Shown piece after piece: positions 28,437-38,688 of a stretch of 64,000 bases of DNA. The stretch is from positions 124,001 through 188,000 of the forward strand of contig NZ_JAADJV010000001.1 of assembly GCF_011684115.1 (NCBI RefSeq). The letters run 5' to 3'. Source of the DNA: Rahnella aceris (GTDB lineage Bacteria > Pseudomonadota > Gammaproteobacteria > Enterobacterales > Enterobacteriaceae). The notes under the pieces were generated by a model. That model did no database searches. It was not told the origin of the DNA and saw only the letters and a list, made by a program, of their open reading frames with translations. Both the position numbers and the translations under genes were made by a program. Numbering within the stretch: position 1 is the first letter of the stretch; every line of letters begins with the position of its first letter.

Positions 28437-28498
28437 TCATCCTTCGCGTCGCCTCGGGGTTTGCTCCGTTGCCGCCTTGATGCGACACGAATGATTTA
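28437..28498 (+). repeat. Imperfect inverted repeat in the iscR-iscS gap
   Basis: TCATCCTTCGCGTCGC (28437-28452) pairs imperfectly with GCGACACGAATGATTTA (28482-28498) around a 29-nt loop. The shape is that of the structured extragenic repeats found between genes in many enterobacteria; I cannot assign a named family. Confidence 0.4.
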
Positions 28499-28527
28499 GG
28501 GGAAGCATGTGAATTTTTACGTTACTC

Positions 28528-28567
28528 AAAGCCCGCGGAAATGCACATTTCCGCGGGCTTTTGCTTT
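28528..28567 (+). terminator. Strong hairpin between iscR and iscS
   Basis: AAAGCCCGCGGAAAT and ATTTCCGCGGGCTTT form a perfect 15-bp stem with a GCAC loop, then TGCTTTTCT. It looks like an intrinsic terminator 100 nt after iscR. In E. coli a secondary structure in this gap instead protects iscR mRNA after RyhB-directed cleavage, so a processing role is also possible. Confidence 0.7.
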
Positions 28568-28704
28568 TCTGACGTCAATTCTTACCGATTAGTGCCCGCA
28601 AAGCGTCATTTCCCTTTTAAGAAGCCGTGAACCCGTTTTAAACTGGATGTCGTTTTTTAATTCTTTCGTTCGAAGCCGAACGCGCAGTCCGGAGCTTACC
28701 TGCC

Positions 28705-29874
28705 ATGAAATTACCTATTTATCTTGATTACTCTGCCACCACGCCGGTTGATCCGCGTGTTGCACAGAAAATGATGCAGTGTTTAACACTGGACGGTACT
28801 TTCGGTAATCCGGCTTCCCGTTCTCACCGTTTCGGCTGGCAGGCTGAAGAGGCGGTGGATGTGGCGCGTAACCAGATTGCCGAGCTGATTAATGCCGATC
28901 CGCGTGAAATCGTCTTCACGTCGGGCGCCACCGAATCTGACAATCTGGCGATTAAAGGTGCCGCCCACGCGCACAGCGCGAAAGGCAAACACATTATTAC
29001 CAGCCAGACTGAGCATAAAGCGGTGTTAGACACCTGTGCTCAACTGGAAACCGAAGACTTCGACGTCACCTATCTGTCGCCGCAGGCAGATGGTTTTATT
29101 CCGCCAGCGGCGATTGAAGCGGCGCTGCGCCCGGACACCATTCTGGTGTCCATCATGCAGGTGAATAATGAAATCGGCGTGGTACAGGATATTGCGACCA
29201 TCGGCGAACTGTGCCGCAGTCGGGGCATCCTTTTCCATGTGGATGCGACCCAAAGTGTGGGCAAGATTGCGATTGATCTCAGCGAGTTGCAGGTTGATCT
29301 GATGTCGTTTTCCGCGCATAAGATTTACGGCCCGAAAGGCATCGGCGCGCTGTACGTGAGTCGTAAACCGAAAGTGCGGATTGACGCGCAAATCCACGGC
29401 GGCGGTCATGAACGCGGCATGCGTTCCGGTACATTGCCGGTGCATCAGATTGTCGGGATGGGCGAGGCTTATCGTATCGCCAAAGAAGAAATGACCGCCG
29501 AAGTAGCGCGTCTGACTGAACTGCGCGATCGCCTGTGGAAAGGCATTCAGGCGCTGGATCAGGTGTTTCTGAACGGCACGCCGAAACATGCGGCACCGAA
29601 TATTCTCAACGTCAGTTTTGCCGGTGTAGAAGGGGAGTCTCTGATCATGGCGTTGAAAGATCTGGCGGTATCGTCAGGTTCGGCTTGTACGTCTGCCAGC
29701 CTTGAGCCTTCCTATGTTCTGCGTGCTCTGGGATTAAGTGAAGAACTGGCGCACAGCTCCCTTCGCTTCTCGCTGGGGCGCTGGACAACGGAAGAAGAAA
29801 TTGATTATGCGATTGCGCTGGTGGTGAAATCTGTCCGCCGCCTGCGTGAGTTGCCACCTGTTTATACGAAATGA
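28705..29874 (+). CDS. iscS: Cysteine desulfurase IscS, lacking the C-terminal tail
   Basis: This 389-residue PLP enzyme removes sulfur from cysteine. It aligns with E. coli IscS (404 residues) without a gap through residue 383: PLP Lys206 in [10 protein letters not shown] and the persulfide Cys328 in [15 protein letters not shown] are intact. After LREL the sequence diverges to PPVYTK and stops, so the last 21 E. coli residues (SPLWEMYKQG to AHH) are replaced by six. That tail is implicated in IscU binding. The genes iscU, iscA, hscB, hscA, fdx and iscX do not follow; pepB starts 81 nt later. The enzyme should still supply sulfur for tRNA thiolation and cofactors. RBS is CGGAGC. Confidence 0.96.
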   Translation: MKLPIYLDYSATTPVDPRVAQKMMQCLTLDGTFGNPASRSHRFGWQAEEAVDVARNQIAELINADPREIVFTSGATESDNLAIKGAAHAHSAKGKHIITSQTEHKAVLDTCAQLETEDFDVTYLSPQADGFIPPAAIEAALRPDTILVSIMQVNNEIGVVQDIATIGELCRSRGILFHVDATQSVGKIAIDLSELQVDLMSFSAHKIYGPKGIGALYVSRKPKVRIDAQIHGGGHERGMRSGTLPVHQIVGMGEAYRIAKEEMTAEVARLTELRDRLWKGIQALDQVFLNGTPKHAAPNILNVSFAGVEGESLIMALKDLAVSSGSACTSASLEPSYVLRALGLSEELAHSSLRFSLGRWTTEEEIDYAIALVVKSVRRLRELPPVYTK

Positions 29875-29955
29875 AGTGCCACCCGATGAAAGGGTGATTT
29901 GCCTGTCATTGAAAATGAATATTCATTGAAGATAAAAAACATCAGGAGTGCTGTT

Positions 29956-31266
29956 ATGAGTTCCGAAGTCACGACCAATGAAGCAATGTCCGTATTCCTT
30001 TCTTCCCAGCCTGCTGATGCGCGCTGGGGCGAAAAAGCCACACTGAGCACCGATTCCGCCGGTATGACCATTCATTTGAATGGCGGCGATGTGCTGACGG
30101 TCATTGCCCGTGCCGCGCGTCGTATCGACGGTCAGGGTGTTAAAAATGTTAAACTGGCGGGTGAAGGCTGGGATCTCGAAAATAGCTGGGCATTCTGGCA
30201 AGGCTTCCGTGGCCCGAAAGGCACACGCAACGTTGAATGGGCAGAATTGTCCGAAGATGACGCGAACACGCTTAAACAACGGCTGAAAATCATCGACTGG
30301 GTACGTAATACCATTAATACCCCGGCAGAGGATTTGTCCCCTGAACAACTGGCGACCCGCGCGGTTGATCTGATGTGTGAATTCGGTAATGAAAAAGTCA
30401 GCTACCGCATCACCAAAGGCGACGACCTGCGTCAGCAAAGTTATATGGGTATCCACACCGTGGGCCGCGGTTCTGACCGTCCGCCGGTATTACTGGCGCT
30501 GGATTACAACCCGGGCGGCGACGCAGATGCACCGGTTTACGCCTGTCTGGTCGGCAAAGGTATCACTTTTGATACCGGCGGTTACAGCCTGAAGCCAAGC
30601 GCGTCAATGGATTCCATGAAAGCGGATATGGGCGGCGCGGCCACGCTGACCGGCGCACTGGCGCTGGCTGCGGCGAACGGTCTGAATAAACGTGTGAAAC
30701 TGTATCTGTGCTGCGCGGATAACATGGTCAGCGGCAATGCACTGAAACTGGGCGACATTATCCGCTACCGCAACGGTAAAACCGTTGAAGTGATGAACAC
30801 CGACGCCGAAGGCCGTCTGGTGCTGGCTGATGGCCTGATCGACGCTTCTGCGCAAAAGCCTGAACTGATCATTGATGCGGCCACGCTGACCGGTGCGGCG
30901 AAAACTGCGCTGGGTAACGATTATCACGCACTGTTCAGCTTTGACGATGGACTGGCAGGCGAACTGCTGGAAAGCGCGAAAGCCGAACACGAACCGTTCT
31001 GGCGTCTGCCACTGGAAGAATTCCACCGTTCACATCTGCCGTCTAACTTTGCCGAGTTGAACAACATTGCCGGTCCTGCACACACTGCGGGCGCAAGCAC
31101 AGCCGCTGCGTTCTTGTCTCATTTCGTCACTGACTATAAGAAAGGCTGGCTGCACATCGACTGTTCCGCAACGTACCGCAAAAGCGCGGCGGATCAGTGG
31201 TCTGCCGGTGCGACAGGTCTGGGGGTGCGTACCGTCGCCAACCTGCTGTTAGCTAAGGCGAAGTAA
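29956..31266 (+). CDS. pepB: Peptidase B (M17 leucyl aminopeptidase family)
   Basis: This 436-residue cytoplasmic aminopeptidase has a C-terminal catalytic domain with [23 protein letters not shown] and the M17 signature [14 protein letters not shown], which holds the two-metal centre. The start at 29956 follows AGGAG; a TTG-initiated extension from 29899 is not needed. In E. coli pepB is the last gene of the isc cluster region, after iscX. Here it follows iscS directly, and a terminator follows it. Confidence 0.95.
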   Translation: MSSEVTTNEAMSVFLSSQPADARWGEKATLSTDSAGMTIHLNGGDVLTVIARAARRIDGQGVKNVKLAGEGWDLENSWAFWQGFRGPKGTRNVEWAELSEDDANTLKQRLKIIDWVRNTINTPAEDLSPEQLATRAVDLMCEFGNEKVSYRITKGDDLRQQSYMGIHTVGRGSDRPPVLLALDYNPGGDADAPVYACLVGKGITFDTGGYSLKPSASMDSMKADMGGAATLTGALALAAANGLNKRVKLYLCCADNMVSGNALKLGDIIRYRNGKTVEVMNTDAEGRLVLADGLIDASAQKPELIIDAATLTGAAKTALGNDYHALFSFDDGLAGELLESAKAEHEPFWRLPLEEFHRSHLPSNFAELNNIAGPAHTAGASTAAAFLSHFVTDYKKGWLHIDCSATYRKSAADQWSAGATGLGVRTVANLLLAKAK

Positions 31267-31293
31267 GTTTTAGAAAGCAATGCATGAAGCACA

Positions 31294-31320
31294 ACGGGGC
31301 GCTTAACAGCGCCCCGTTTT
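31294..31320 (+). terminator. pepB terminator
   Basis: ACGGGGCGC and GCGCCCCGT form a 9-bp stem with a 6-nt loop followed by TTTT, 27 nt after pepB. Confidence 0.8.
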
Positions 31321-31344
31321 ATACCACTAGCGGAGTTAAGAACC

Positions 31345-32208
31345 ATGAGTGTCCCACACGATCATCTCCCTGCCAGCGCGGCGGCGACCGACGGTGAAAA
31401 CGAGCTGGAGCGCCTGCTCCGCCTGTCTGTCACCGCGCCTGCCTGGCGTCCGGCGTTTTATCAAACTTTGCTGGAGTCCACCGTGTTTGTGCTCGGTGAT
31501 GCAGGGCAGGATGACGCTGAAAAGCAGGGCAGTGTGGCGATTACCGCAGGCAGTGAACTGAATGTTTTGCACTGGGAAAAACAGGACGGCAGCTCAATCA
31601 TTCCTTTCTTTTCCTCTGTGGAGGTTCTGGAAAAAGCCAGTGCCGGCGAAAGCCCGGATGAGCAGGCGTTTGTCGCGCTGCCTGCCCGCGTGTTGTTTGA
31701 AATGACACAAGGGGAGGAGTTGTTTCTGAATCCGAAGTCGGAGTACGGCAAGGAATTCACCCCGAACGAGGTCACGCTGTTGCTGAGCAATGGCGGGTTA
31801 AATGCGCCGTCTGAGCTGGTGCTGGATAAAGAAAGCCAGCTGCTGATCGGCCAGCCGGAGGAGTATCCTTCCGCCATGATCGACGCGCTCACCACGCTTT
31901 TCACTCAGAAGAAACCGGTGCGCCGTGCATTTATGGCGCTGATCCACGATAAAGCCGTGGATGAACAGCCAAACCTGCTGATTGGCGTCGAAGCGGACGG
32001 TGATGAGCAGGAGATTGACGCGCTGATCCGCGAGGCAGGGAATGTGGCGAGTGAAACCTCTCCCGACGAGCGTCCGGTGGATTTCTGTATCGTTTCTGAA
32101 AAAGAGCGTGGCATCAGCCATTATCTGATCAGCCACACCCAGCCGTTCTATCAGCGCAAGTGGGGAAGCTGGTTACGCAATATTATTCCTTCGTCAGGAC
32201 AGGCATAA
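31345..32208 (+). CDS. sseB: Enhanced serine sensitivity protein SseB
   Basis: This 287-residue protein has two SseB domains, an N-terminal one with LERLLRLSVTAPAWRPAFYQTLLES and VALPARVLFEMTQG.ELFLNP, and a C-terminal one with RAFMALIHD. Overproduction in E. coli gives serine sensitivity; the biochemical role is unknown. It follows pepB as in E. coli, but sseA is absent downstream. Confidence 0.92.
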   Translation: MSVPHDHLPASAAATDGENELERLLRLSVTAPAWRPAFYQTLLESTVFVLGDAGQDDAEKQGSVAITAGSELNVLHWEKQDGSSIIPFFSSVEVLEKASAGESPDEQAFVALPARVLFEMTQGEELFLNPKSEYGKEFTPNEVTLLLSNGGLNAPSELVLDKESQLLIGQPEEYPSAMIDALTTLFTQKKPVRRAFMALIHDKAVDEQPNLLIGVEADGDEQEIDALIREAGNVASETSPDERPVDFCIVSEKERGISHYLISHTQPFYQRKWGSWLRNIIPSSGQA

Positions 32209-32327
32209 AGTGAGAGGACACCAGGGGAAAGCACCGTTTTGCCCCTGTTTTGTTTGCGGGAAATAGGTGGTTTAGGTTCGATAGTGAATTAATCACACAT
32301 TTTTTTAATTAAATGTTGTGATTCGGG

Positions 32328-32356
32328 TAGGCAATCGTAACTTCGCTCCCTATAAT
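32328..32356 (+). promoter_or_regulatory. Likely ndk promoter
   Basis: TAGGCA (32328-32333) and a perfect TATAAT (32351-32356) are 17 nt apart, about 74 nt upstream of ndk, in a 221-nt gap that shows no other feature. Confidence 0.55.
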
Positions 32357-32429
32357 CACCGCCATTTTACGGCAGGTATAACATTAAATTAACCGGCCCT
32401 ACCTATAAAAGTCAGACAGAGGTTTTTTC

Positions 32430-32855
32430 ATGACTATCGAACGCACTTTCTCCATCATCAAGCCAAACTCCGTAGCTAACAACGACATCGGTGCTATCTA
32501 CGCACGTTTCGAACGCGCTGGCTTCACCATCATCGCGTCTAAAATGCTGAAATTGACGAAAGAACAAGCTGAAGGCTTCTACGCAGAACACAAAGGCCGT
32601 CCGTTCTTCGACGGTCTGGTTGAGTTCATGACCTCTGGCCCGATCATGGTTCAGGTTCTGGAAGGTGAAAACGCGGTTCAGCGTAACCGTGACATCATGG
32701 GCGCAACTAACCCGGACAACGCACTGGCTGGCACACTGCGTGCAGACTTCGCGGATAGCTTCACTGCTAACGCGGTTCACGGTTCTGACGCTGTAGAATC
32801 TGCACAACGCGAAATCGCTTACTTCTTTACCGAAAGCGAAATCTGCCCGCGTTAA
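32430..32855 (+). CDS. ndk: Nucleoside diphosphate kinase
   Basis: This 141-residue enzyme balances nucleoside triphosphate pools by a ping-pong phosphohistidine mechanism. [14 protein letters not shown] starts the protein, GHPFF-like RPFFDGLV follows, and the catalytic His lies in [12 protein letters not shown]. Codon use is strongly biased, as expected of a highly expressed gene. It has its own promoter and terminator. Confidence 0.97.
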   Translation: MTIERTFSIIKPNSVANNDIGAIYARFERAGFTIIASKMLKLTKEQAEGFYAEHKGRPFFDGLVEFMTSGPIMVQVLEGENAVQRNRDIMGATNPDNALAGTLRADFADSFTANAVHGSDAVESAQREIAYFFTESEICPR

Positions 32856-32959
32856 GATTTTTGAGTCACCGTTGCTGGAAGATAAGCCGCAAATTCACAA
32901 GAATTTTGTAACTGTACTTTCCAAACATGGCAACCGTGCCCTAAAATTTGTACAATGTT

Positions 32960-32999
32960 GCGCCCCGAATGAGCCAGCCTCTTCGGGGCGCAATTTTAT
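32960..32999 (+). terminator. ndk terminator
   Basis: GCGCCCCGAA and TTCGGGGCGC form a 10-bp stem followed by AATTTTATTT, 105 nt after the ndk stop. Confidence 0.75.
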
Positions 33000-33080
33000 T
33001 TGCAGGCCAGCCGTTACCTTTCGGGCCAGGCTCTGCACTTCCAATACGCCATAACGTGTAACAACGAGGCCATTTTCATC

Positions 33081-34280
33081 ATGTTAGAATCCAACACGTC
33101 CGAGCCAATTTTGTCTGAAAATAACGCTGTTTCCGCAGAAGCCGTGAATACTGTCGTGCCTGCTGCCGCAAAAATTAACCTTCTTGACCTTAACCGCAAG
33201 CAAATGCGTGAGTTCTTCATCAACATGGGCGAAAAACCGTTCCGTGCTGATCAGGTCATGAAGTGGATGTATCACTACTGCAGCGATGATTTCGAGCAAA
33301 TGACCGATATCAATAAGGCGCTGCGTGAAAAGCTGGCCCGCGTTGCAGAAATTCGTGCACCGGAAGTCGCGTCAGAACAACGTTCAACTGACGGCACCAT
33401 CAAGTGGGCGATTCAGGTGGGCGGACAACTGGTTGAAACCGTGTATATCCCGGACGGCGACCGTGCGACGCTTTGCGTTTCCTCTCAGGTCGGCTGTGCA
33501 CTGGAATGTACTTTCTGTTCCACGGCGCAACAGGGCTTTAACCGTAACCTGCGTGTGTCCGAAATTATTGGTCAGGTATGGCGTGCGGCAAAAATTATCG
33601 GTGCGGCGAAAGTGGCCGGTACGCGCCCCATCACCAACGTGGTGATGATGGGCATGGGCGAACCTTTGCTGAACCTCAATAACGTGGTTCCGGCCATGGA
33701 AATCATGCTCGACGATTTCGGTTTCGGTTTGTCAAAACGTCGCGTGACGCTTTCCACATCGGGTGTCGTCCCTGCGCTGGACAAGCTGGGCGATATGATT
33801 GATGTCGCGCTGGCGATTTCCCTGCATGCACCTAACGACGCCATTCGTGACGAAATTGTGCCGATCAACCGCAAGTACAATATCGATACCTTCCTGGCCG
33901 CGGTTGAGCGTTATATTAGCAAATCCAACGCCAATCAGGGCCGCGTTACCATCGAATACGTTATGCTGGATCACATCAATGATGGCACCGAGCATGCGCA
34001 TGAACTGGCTGAGCGTCTGAAGAATACGCCATGCAAAATCAACCTGATCCCATGGAACCCGTTCCCGGGCGCGCCGTATGGCCGCAGCTCGAACAGCCGT
34101 ATTGATCGTTTCTCTAAAGTGCTGATGGATTATGGCTTTACAGTTATCGTGCGCAAAACCCGTGGTGATGACATTGATGCCGCGTGTGGTCAGCTGGCCG
34201 GTGATGTTATCGACCGTACCAAACGTACGTTGAAGAAAAAAATGGCAGGCGAGCAACAGATTTCCGTAAAAGCCGTCTGA
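33081..34280 (+). CDS. rlmN: Dual-specificity rRNA/tRNA adenine-C2 methyltransferase RlmN
   Basis: This 399-residue radical SAM enzyme methylates A2503 of 23S rRNA and A37 of tRNAs. The CALECTFC segment supplies the CxxxCxxC cluster ligands, MGMGEPLLN binds SAM, and the catalytic Cys lies in [11 protein letters not shown]. The ATG at 33081 has ACGAGG upstream; the longer frame from 33000 crosses the ndk terminator. As an Fe-S enzyme its maturation depends on whatever cluster pathway remains in this organism. Confidence 0.96.
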   Translation: MLESNTSEPILSENNAVSAEAVNTVVPAAAKINLLDLNRKQMREFFINMGEKPFRADQVMKWMYHYCSDDFEQMTDINKALREKLARVAEIRAPEVASEQRSTDGTIKWAIQVGGQLVETVYIPDGDRATLCVSSQVGCALECTFCSTAQQGFNRNLRVSEIIGQVWRAAKIIGAAKVAGTRPITNVVMMGMGEPLLNLNNVVPAMEIMLDDFGFGLSKRRVTLSTSGVVPALDKLGDMIDVALAISLHAPNDAIRDEIVPINRKYNIDTFLAAVERYISKSNANQGRVTIEYVMLDHINDGTEHAHELAERLKNTPCKINLIPWNPFPGAPYGRSSNSRIDRFSKVLMDYGFTVIVRKTRGDDIDAACGQLAGDVIDRTKRTLKKKMAGEQQISVKAV

Positions 34281-34287
34281 TCCCAAT

Positions 34288-34325
34288 GGGCTTCGCCACG
34301 GTGTTCCGTCGAAGCCCGCTGTTTT
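34288..34325 (+). terminator. Weak hairpin between rlmN and pilW
   Basis: GGGCTTCG and CGAAGCCC pair around a 14-nt loop and are followed by GCTGTTTTATT. It may only attenuate, since pilW follows closely. Confidence 0.45.
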
Positions 34326-34356
34326 ATTGTCGCTGGCAGGGTAAAGGGAATTAAGC

Positions 34357-35118
34357 ATGGCAATGAAGGGCAGTGTGAAAATGCTGATCGCCGCAGGCAT
34401 GACTGTGGCTTTACTGGCGGGATGTTCCAGTTCACCGAAAGAAACGCAACAGGCCAGCGGCGCAGCACAAACGCGTCTCGAACTTGGCATGGCGTACCTG
34501 AATCAGGGGAACATGGAGGCGGCCAGGCAGAATCTGCAGAAAGCCGTTGACGGTGCGCCGCAGGATTATCGGACACAGCTTGGCATGGCGCTTTACGAGC
34601 AAAAAAACGGCAATCAGAAAGCAGCGGAAAGCCGCTACCAGCAAGCGTTGCAGCTGGCGCCGCAAAATGGGACGGTCTTAAATAATTACGGTGCGTTTTT
34701 GTGTAGTTTAGGGCAGTATGTACCCGCACAACAGCAGTTTAGCGCCGCAGCTAATGCGCCTGATTACGGTCAGGTTGCTGACAGTCTGGAAAATGCAGGC
34801 TACTGTTTTCTGAAGGCCAATCAGAATGAGGAAGCGCGAGTGTTACTAAGCCGGGCATTGAAAGTGGATCCCGATAAAGGCGCACCCTTGCTGACTGAGG
34901 CAACCAAAGAATTTGGGGAAGGGAACCGCGCTCAGGCGAAACTATTACTGGATGTATATCAACATGTTCTGCCAGCAACTGCCGACAGCCTCATGTTACA
35001 AATTCGATTCGCTGCGTTAGCGGGCAACCCGGATAGCGTTCAACGCTACGGTAAGCAACTTGCGCGTAGTTATCCACAATCTAAACAGTACCAGCAGTTC
35101 TTAGCCAATGAATACTGA
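34357..35118 (+). CDS. pilW: TPR lipoprotein PilW (type IV pilus stability family)
   Basis: This 253-residue protein has a signal peptide with lipobox LLAGC and at least four tetratricopeptide repeats ([70 protein letters not shown]). PilW/PilF proteins help PilQ secretin assembly in pseudomonads; in enterobacteria the role is unclear. AAAGGGAA precedes the ATG. It overlaps rodZ by 11 nt. Confidence 0.88.
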   Translation: MAMKGSVKMLIAAGMTVALLAGCSSSPKETQQASGAAQTRLELGMAYLNQGNMEAARQNLQKAVDGAPQDYRTQLGMALYEQKNGNQKAAESRYQQALQLAPQNGTVLNNYGAFLCSLGQYVPAQQQFSAAANAPDYGQVADSLENAGYCFLKANQNEEARVLLSRALKVDPDKGAPLLTEATKEFGEGNRAQAKLLLDVYQHVLPATADSLMLQIRFAALAGNPDSVQRYGKQLARSYPQSKQYQQFLANEY

Positions 35119-36100
35119 AGCCCCTCAAGAAAATAATGCAAAACTGACTACAGGCGAACGTCTGCGTCAGGCTCGTGAACAGTTAGGTCTTAGTCATCAG
35201 GCTGTTGCAGAACGCCTGTGTCTGAAAGTCTCAACTATTCGCCAAATCGAAGAAGAAACGACGCCGGCCGATCTTGCGCCGACTTTCCTGCGTGGTTACC
35301 TCCGTTCCTATGCAAAACTGGTTCATGTCCCGGAAGAAGAATTATTAGGTCTGATCGGTAAACAAGCGCCGATTAAAGTGCCTAAAGTGGCTTCAATGCA
35401 GGGATTCTCTCTCGGTAAGTCTCGCAAAAAACGCGATGGCTGGCTGATGGGCTTTACCTGGCTGGTAGTGTTTGTGGTGATTGGCCTGACCGGTGCGTGG
35501 TGGTGGCAAAATCATCAGGCGCAACAGCAGGAAATCGCAACAATGGCCGATCAGTCATCGGCACAACTGAATCAGGATAACGGCCAGGGGCAAACTATTC
35601 CTCTGGGCGACAATGCGAATTCTGCACCGACAACAGAAGATACTTCTTCTGACCCGGCTCCTGCTGCAAACACAACACAGCCGCAGAATTCTATCCCGCT
35701 GAATACCGCACCGGGCGCAGCAGCAAGCAACGCACCGGCAGCATCAGGTACGCCAGCGGAGCAAGCGCCTGCCGCTGTTTCAACCAGTCAGCCTGCAACT
35801 GCTGAAAACGGTCTACCAACCGGTGATGCACAAACTGCGGCAGCAGGTGCGGATCCACAAGCGGTGACCTTTACCTTTAAAGCTGACTGCTGGTTCCAGA
35901 TTGATGACGCATCAGGGAAAACCCTGTTCAGCGGCATGAAGAAAGGCGGAGAGACCTTCAGCGTGAAGGGCACTGCGCCGTATAAACTGAAAATCGGTGC
36001 GCCGGGGGCGGTGGATATCCAATTCCAGGGCAAGCCGGTTGATTTAAGTCGTTTTGTAAAATCAAGCCGTGTTGCGCGCCTGACCTTAGCTGCCGAGTAA
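35108..36100 (+). CDS. rodZ: Cytoskeletal membrane protein RodZ
   Basis: This 330-residue cell-shape protein has an N-terminal helix-turn-helix domain ([19 protein letters not shown]) that binds MreB, a basic patch (SRKKRDG), one membrane helix (about residues 112-133), a long Ala/Pro/Thr/Gln-rich periplasmic linker and a C-terminal beta domain ([18 protein letters not shown]). Its upstream overlap with pilW and 42-nt gap to ispG suggest one transcript. Confidence 0.94.
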   Translation: MNTEAPQENNAKLTTGERLRQAREQLGLSHQAVAERLCLKVSTIRQIEEETTPADLAPTFLRGYLRSYAKLVHVPEEELLGLIGKQAPIKVPKVASMQGFSLGKSRKKRDGWLMGFTWLVVFVVIGLTGAWWWQNHQAQQQEIATMADQSSAQLNQDNGQGQTIPLGDNANSAPTTEDTSSDPAPAANTTQPQNSIPLNTAPGAAASNAPAASGTPAEQAPAAVSTSQPATAENGLPTGDAQTAAAGADPQAVTFTFKADCWFQIDDASGKTLFSGMKKGGETFSVKGTAPYKLKIGAPGAVDIQFQGKPVDLSRFVKSSRVARLTLAAE

Positions 36101-36142
36101 TCGGCAGTTTGTCAGACGATTGCAACGATGGAGAGTGAAGTA

Positions 36143-37264
36143 ATGCATAACCAAGCACCCATTACCCGTCGCAAATCAACCCGGATTTATGTCGGCAAGG
36201 TGCCTGTAGGTGACGGAGCACCGATTGCGGTGCAATCGATGACCAACACTCGCACCACAGATGTCGCGGCGACAGTCGCACAGATCAAATCACTGGAACG
36301 CGTCGGTGTCGACATTGTTCGCGTTTCTGTGCCAACCATGGATGCGGCAGAAGCATTCAAACTTATCAAACAGCAGGTTAATGTCCCGCTGGTCGCTGAT
36401 ATTCATTTCGATTACCGCATCGCCCTGCAGGTTGCAGAATACGGCGTAGATTGCCTGCGTATTAATCCAGGTAACATCGGTAACGAATCCCGCATCCGCT
36501 CCGTGGTGGATTGCGCACGCGACAAAAATATTCCTATCCGTATCGGTGTGAACGGTGGCTCCCTGGAAAAAGATATTCAGGAAAAGTACGGCGAACCTAC
36601 GCCGCAAGCGCTGCTGGAATCGGCGATGCGCCACGTTGATATTCTTGACCGTCTTAACTTCGACCAGTTCAAAGTCAGCGTAAAAGCCTCTGACGTTTTC
36701 CTGGCTGTTGAGTCCTACCGCCTGCTGGCTAAGCAAATTGTTCAGCCTCTGCATCTGGGAATTACCGAAGCCGGTGGCCTGCGTGCAGGTTCCGTTAAAT
36801 CAGCCATTGGTCTGGGCCTGCTGCTCTCAGAAGGTATCGGCGACACGCTGCGTATTTCGCTGGCGGCTGATCCGGTTGAAGAAGTCAAAGTCGGATTCGA
36901 TATCCTCAAATCACTGCGTATCCGTTCCCGTGGTATCAACTTTATTGCCTGTCCGACTTGTTCGCGTCAGGAGTTTGATGTCATCGGTACCGTGAATGCG
37001 CTGGAACAACGTCTGGAAGATATCATCACGCCAATGGACGTTTCGATCATTGGTTGTGTGGTTAACGGTCCGGGCGAAGCGCTGGTTTCTACCATGGGCG
37101 TCACCGGCGGTCATAACAAAAGCGGTTTCTATGAAGACGGTGTCCGTCAGAGAGAGCGTTTTGATAACAATGATATGATCGACCAGTTAGAAGCAAAAAT
37201 TCGCGCCAAAGCGGCGATTATGGATGAGAGTAAACGTATCGTTATCAATCATCTTGAAAAGTAA
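36143..37264 (+). CDS. ispG: 4-hydroxy-3-methylbut-2-enyl diphosphate synthase
   Basis: This 373-residue enzyme carries out the penultimate step of the MEP isoprenoid pathway using a 4Fe-4S cluster. Ligands are in [10 protein letters not shown] and VVNGPGEA (with Cys in [11 protein letters not shown]). [18 protein letters not shown] matches the E. coli start and gives ATG 36143; ATG 36128 is 5 codons earlier and less likely. Like RlmN it is an essential client of Fe-S assembly. Confidence 0.96.
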   Translation: MHNQAPITRRKSTRIYVGKVPVGDGAPIAVQSMTNTRTTDVAATVAQIKSLERVGVDIVRVSVPTMDAAEAFKLIKQQVNVPLVADIHFDYRIALQVAEYGVDCLRINPGNIGNESRIRSVVDCARDKNIPIRIGVNGGSLEKDIQEKYGEPTPQALLESAMRHVDILDRLNFDQFKVSVKASDVFLAVESYRLLAKQIVQPLHLGITEAGGLRAGSVKSAIGLGLLLSEGIGDTLRISLAADPVEEVKVGFDILKSLRIRSRGINFIACPTCSRQEFDVIGTVNALEQRLEDIITPMDVSIIGCVVNGPGEALVSTMGVTGGHNKSGFYEDGVRQRERFDNNDMIDQLEAKIRAKAAIMDESKRIVINHLEK

Positions 37265-37335
37265 CATCGGTTGCAGGTGTCAGCGTACATCTGCATTATT
37301 ATATTGAACCCGACTGGGGTAATGGCGTCTGTGCG

Positions 37336-37365
37336 TTGAACCACAAGCCACAAAGCCCCTATAAT
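37336..37365 (+). promoter_or_regulatory. Likely hisS promoter
   Basis: TTGAAC (37336-37341) and TATAAT (37360-37365) are 18 nt apart and about 36 nt upstream of the hisS GTG. Confidence 0.65.
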
Positions 37366-37400
37366 CGGGTTCATTTTTTATAAAACGATAGAGAACTGAC

Positions 37401-38675
37401 GTGGCAAAGAATATCCAGGCCATTCGCGGCATGAACGACTACCTGCCAGAAGACACAGCCCTGTGGCAACGTATTGAAGGATCGTTGAAACAAGTGCTTG
37501 GCAGTTACGGCTACAGTGAAATCCGTATGCCGATTGTAGAGCAGACCCCATTGTTTAAACGCGCTATCGGTGAAGTGACTGATGTCGTGGAAAAAGAAAT
37601 GTATACCTTTGAAGACCGCAACGGCGAAAGCCTGACGCTGCGTCCGGAAGGTACGGCGGGCTGCGTGCGCGCCGGTATTGAACATGGTCTGCTGTACAAT
37701 CAGGAACAACGTCTGTGGTACATCGGTCCGATGTTCCGTTACGAACGCCCGCAAAAAGGTCGCTATCGTCAGTTCAATCAGTTGGGTGTAGAAGTCTTTG
37801 GTCTGCAAGGGCCGGACATTGATGCCGAATTAATTCTGCTGACCGCCCGCTGGTGGCGCGCGCTGGGGATTTCTGAGCACGTGGCGCTGGAACTGAACTC
37901 TATCGGTTCACTGGAAGCCCGCGCGGACTATCGTGATGCGCTGGTGGCTTTCCTTGAGCAACATAAAGACAAGCTGGATGAAGACTGTAAACGTCGCATG
38001 TACAGCAATCCGCTGCGTGTTCTGGACTCCAAAAATCCCGATATTCAGACGTTATTAAATGATGCACCGGAGCTGGGTGATTATCTTGATGAAGAATCAA
38101 GAGAACACTTTGCAGGTCTGTGTGAACTTTTAGAGCAGTCTGGTATCCCATATACGGTTAATCAGCGACTTGTGCGCGGTCTGGATTATTACAACCGCAC
38201 CGTGTTCGAATGGGTAACCAGCAGCTTAGGCTCACAAGGGACTGTGTGTGCGGGGGGCCGCTACGACGGTCTGGTCGAACAACTGGGCGGTCGTGCAACA
38301 CCGGGTGTCGGTTTCGCCATGGGGCTGGAACGTTTGGTATTACTGGTTCAGGCCGTAAACCCGGACTTCAAAGCACCGGCAACCGTCGACACCTACGTGA
38401 TCTCATCCGGTGCTGGCACGCAAAGCGTGGCTATGCAACTGGCTGAAACACTGCGTGATGCGCTGCCTGAGCTGAAAGTTATGACTAACTACGGTGGCGG
38501 CAATTTCAAGAAACAGTTCGCCCGTGCTGATAAATGGGGTGCGCGTGTTGCCCTGGTACTAGGCGAAACTGAAGTCGCTAACCAGCAGGTCGTCGTAAAA
38601 GACCTGCAGAGTGGAACGCAAGAAACGCTGGCGCAAAGCGAAATCGTCGCGCGTCTGGCTTCGATGTTGGGTTAA
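37401..38675 (+). CDS. hisS: Histidine-tRNA ligase
   Basis: This 424-residue class II synthetase begins with a GTG ([16 protein letters not shown]). Visible parts are motif 2 ([16 protein letters not shown]), the histidine-specific [15 protein letters not shown] and motif 3 ([14 protein letters not shown]), followed by the C-terminal anticodon domain. The frame is the E. coli length. It heads the hisS-yfgM-bamB run. Confidence 0.97.
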   Translation: MAKNIQAIRGMNDYLPEDTALWQRIEGSLKQVLGSYGYSEIRMPIVEQTPLFKRAIGEVTDVVEKEMYTFEDRNGESLTLRPEGTAGCVRAGIEHGLLYNQEQRLWYIGPMFRYERPQKGRYRQFNQLGVEVFGLQGPDIDAELILLTARWWRALGISEHVALELNSIGSLEARADYRDALVAFLEQHKDKLDEDCKRRMYSNPLRVLDSKNPDIQTLLNDAPELGDYLDEESREHFAGLCELLEQSGIPYTVNQRLVRGLDYYNRTVFEWVTSSLGSQGTVCAGGRYDGLVEQLGGRATPGVGFAMGLERLVLLVQAVNPDFKAPATVDTYVISSGAGTQSVAMQLAETLRDALPELKVMTNYGGGNFKKQFARADKWGARVALVLGETEVANQQVVVKDLQSGTQETLAQSEIVARLASMLG

Positions 38676-38688
38676 GGAGAAGGACACT

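Noticed and set aside
28705..29874. IscS as a NifS- or SufS-type paralog rather than true IscS
   Set aside because: It aligns with E. coli IscS without gaps for 383 residues and sits directly after iscR in the normal order.
29899..29955. An upstream TTG start for pepB, possibly a remnant of iscX or other isc genes
   Set aside because: The 19 extra residues do not resemble IscX, Fdx or HscA ends, and ATG 29956 has a clear AGGAG site. I see no isc remnant in the gap.
33000..33080. An N-terminal extension of rlmN
   Set aside because: It begins just past the ndk terminator and matches nothing in RlmN; ATG 33081 has a ribosome site.
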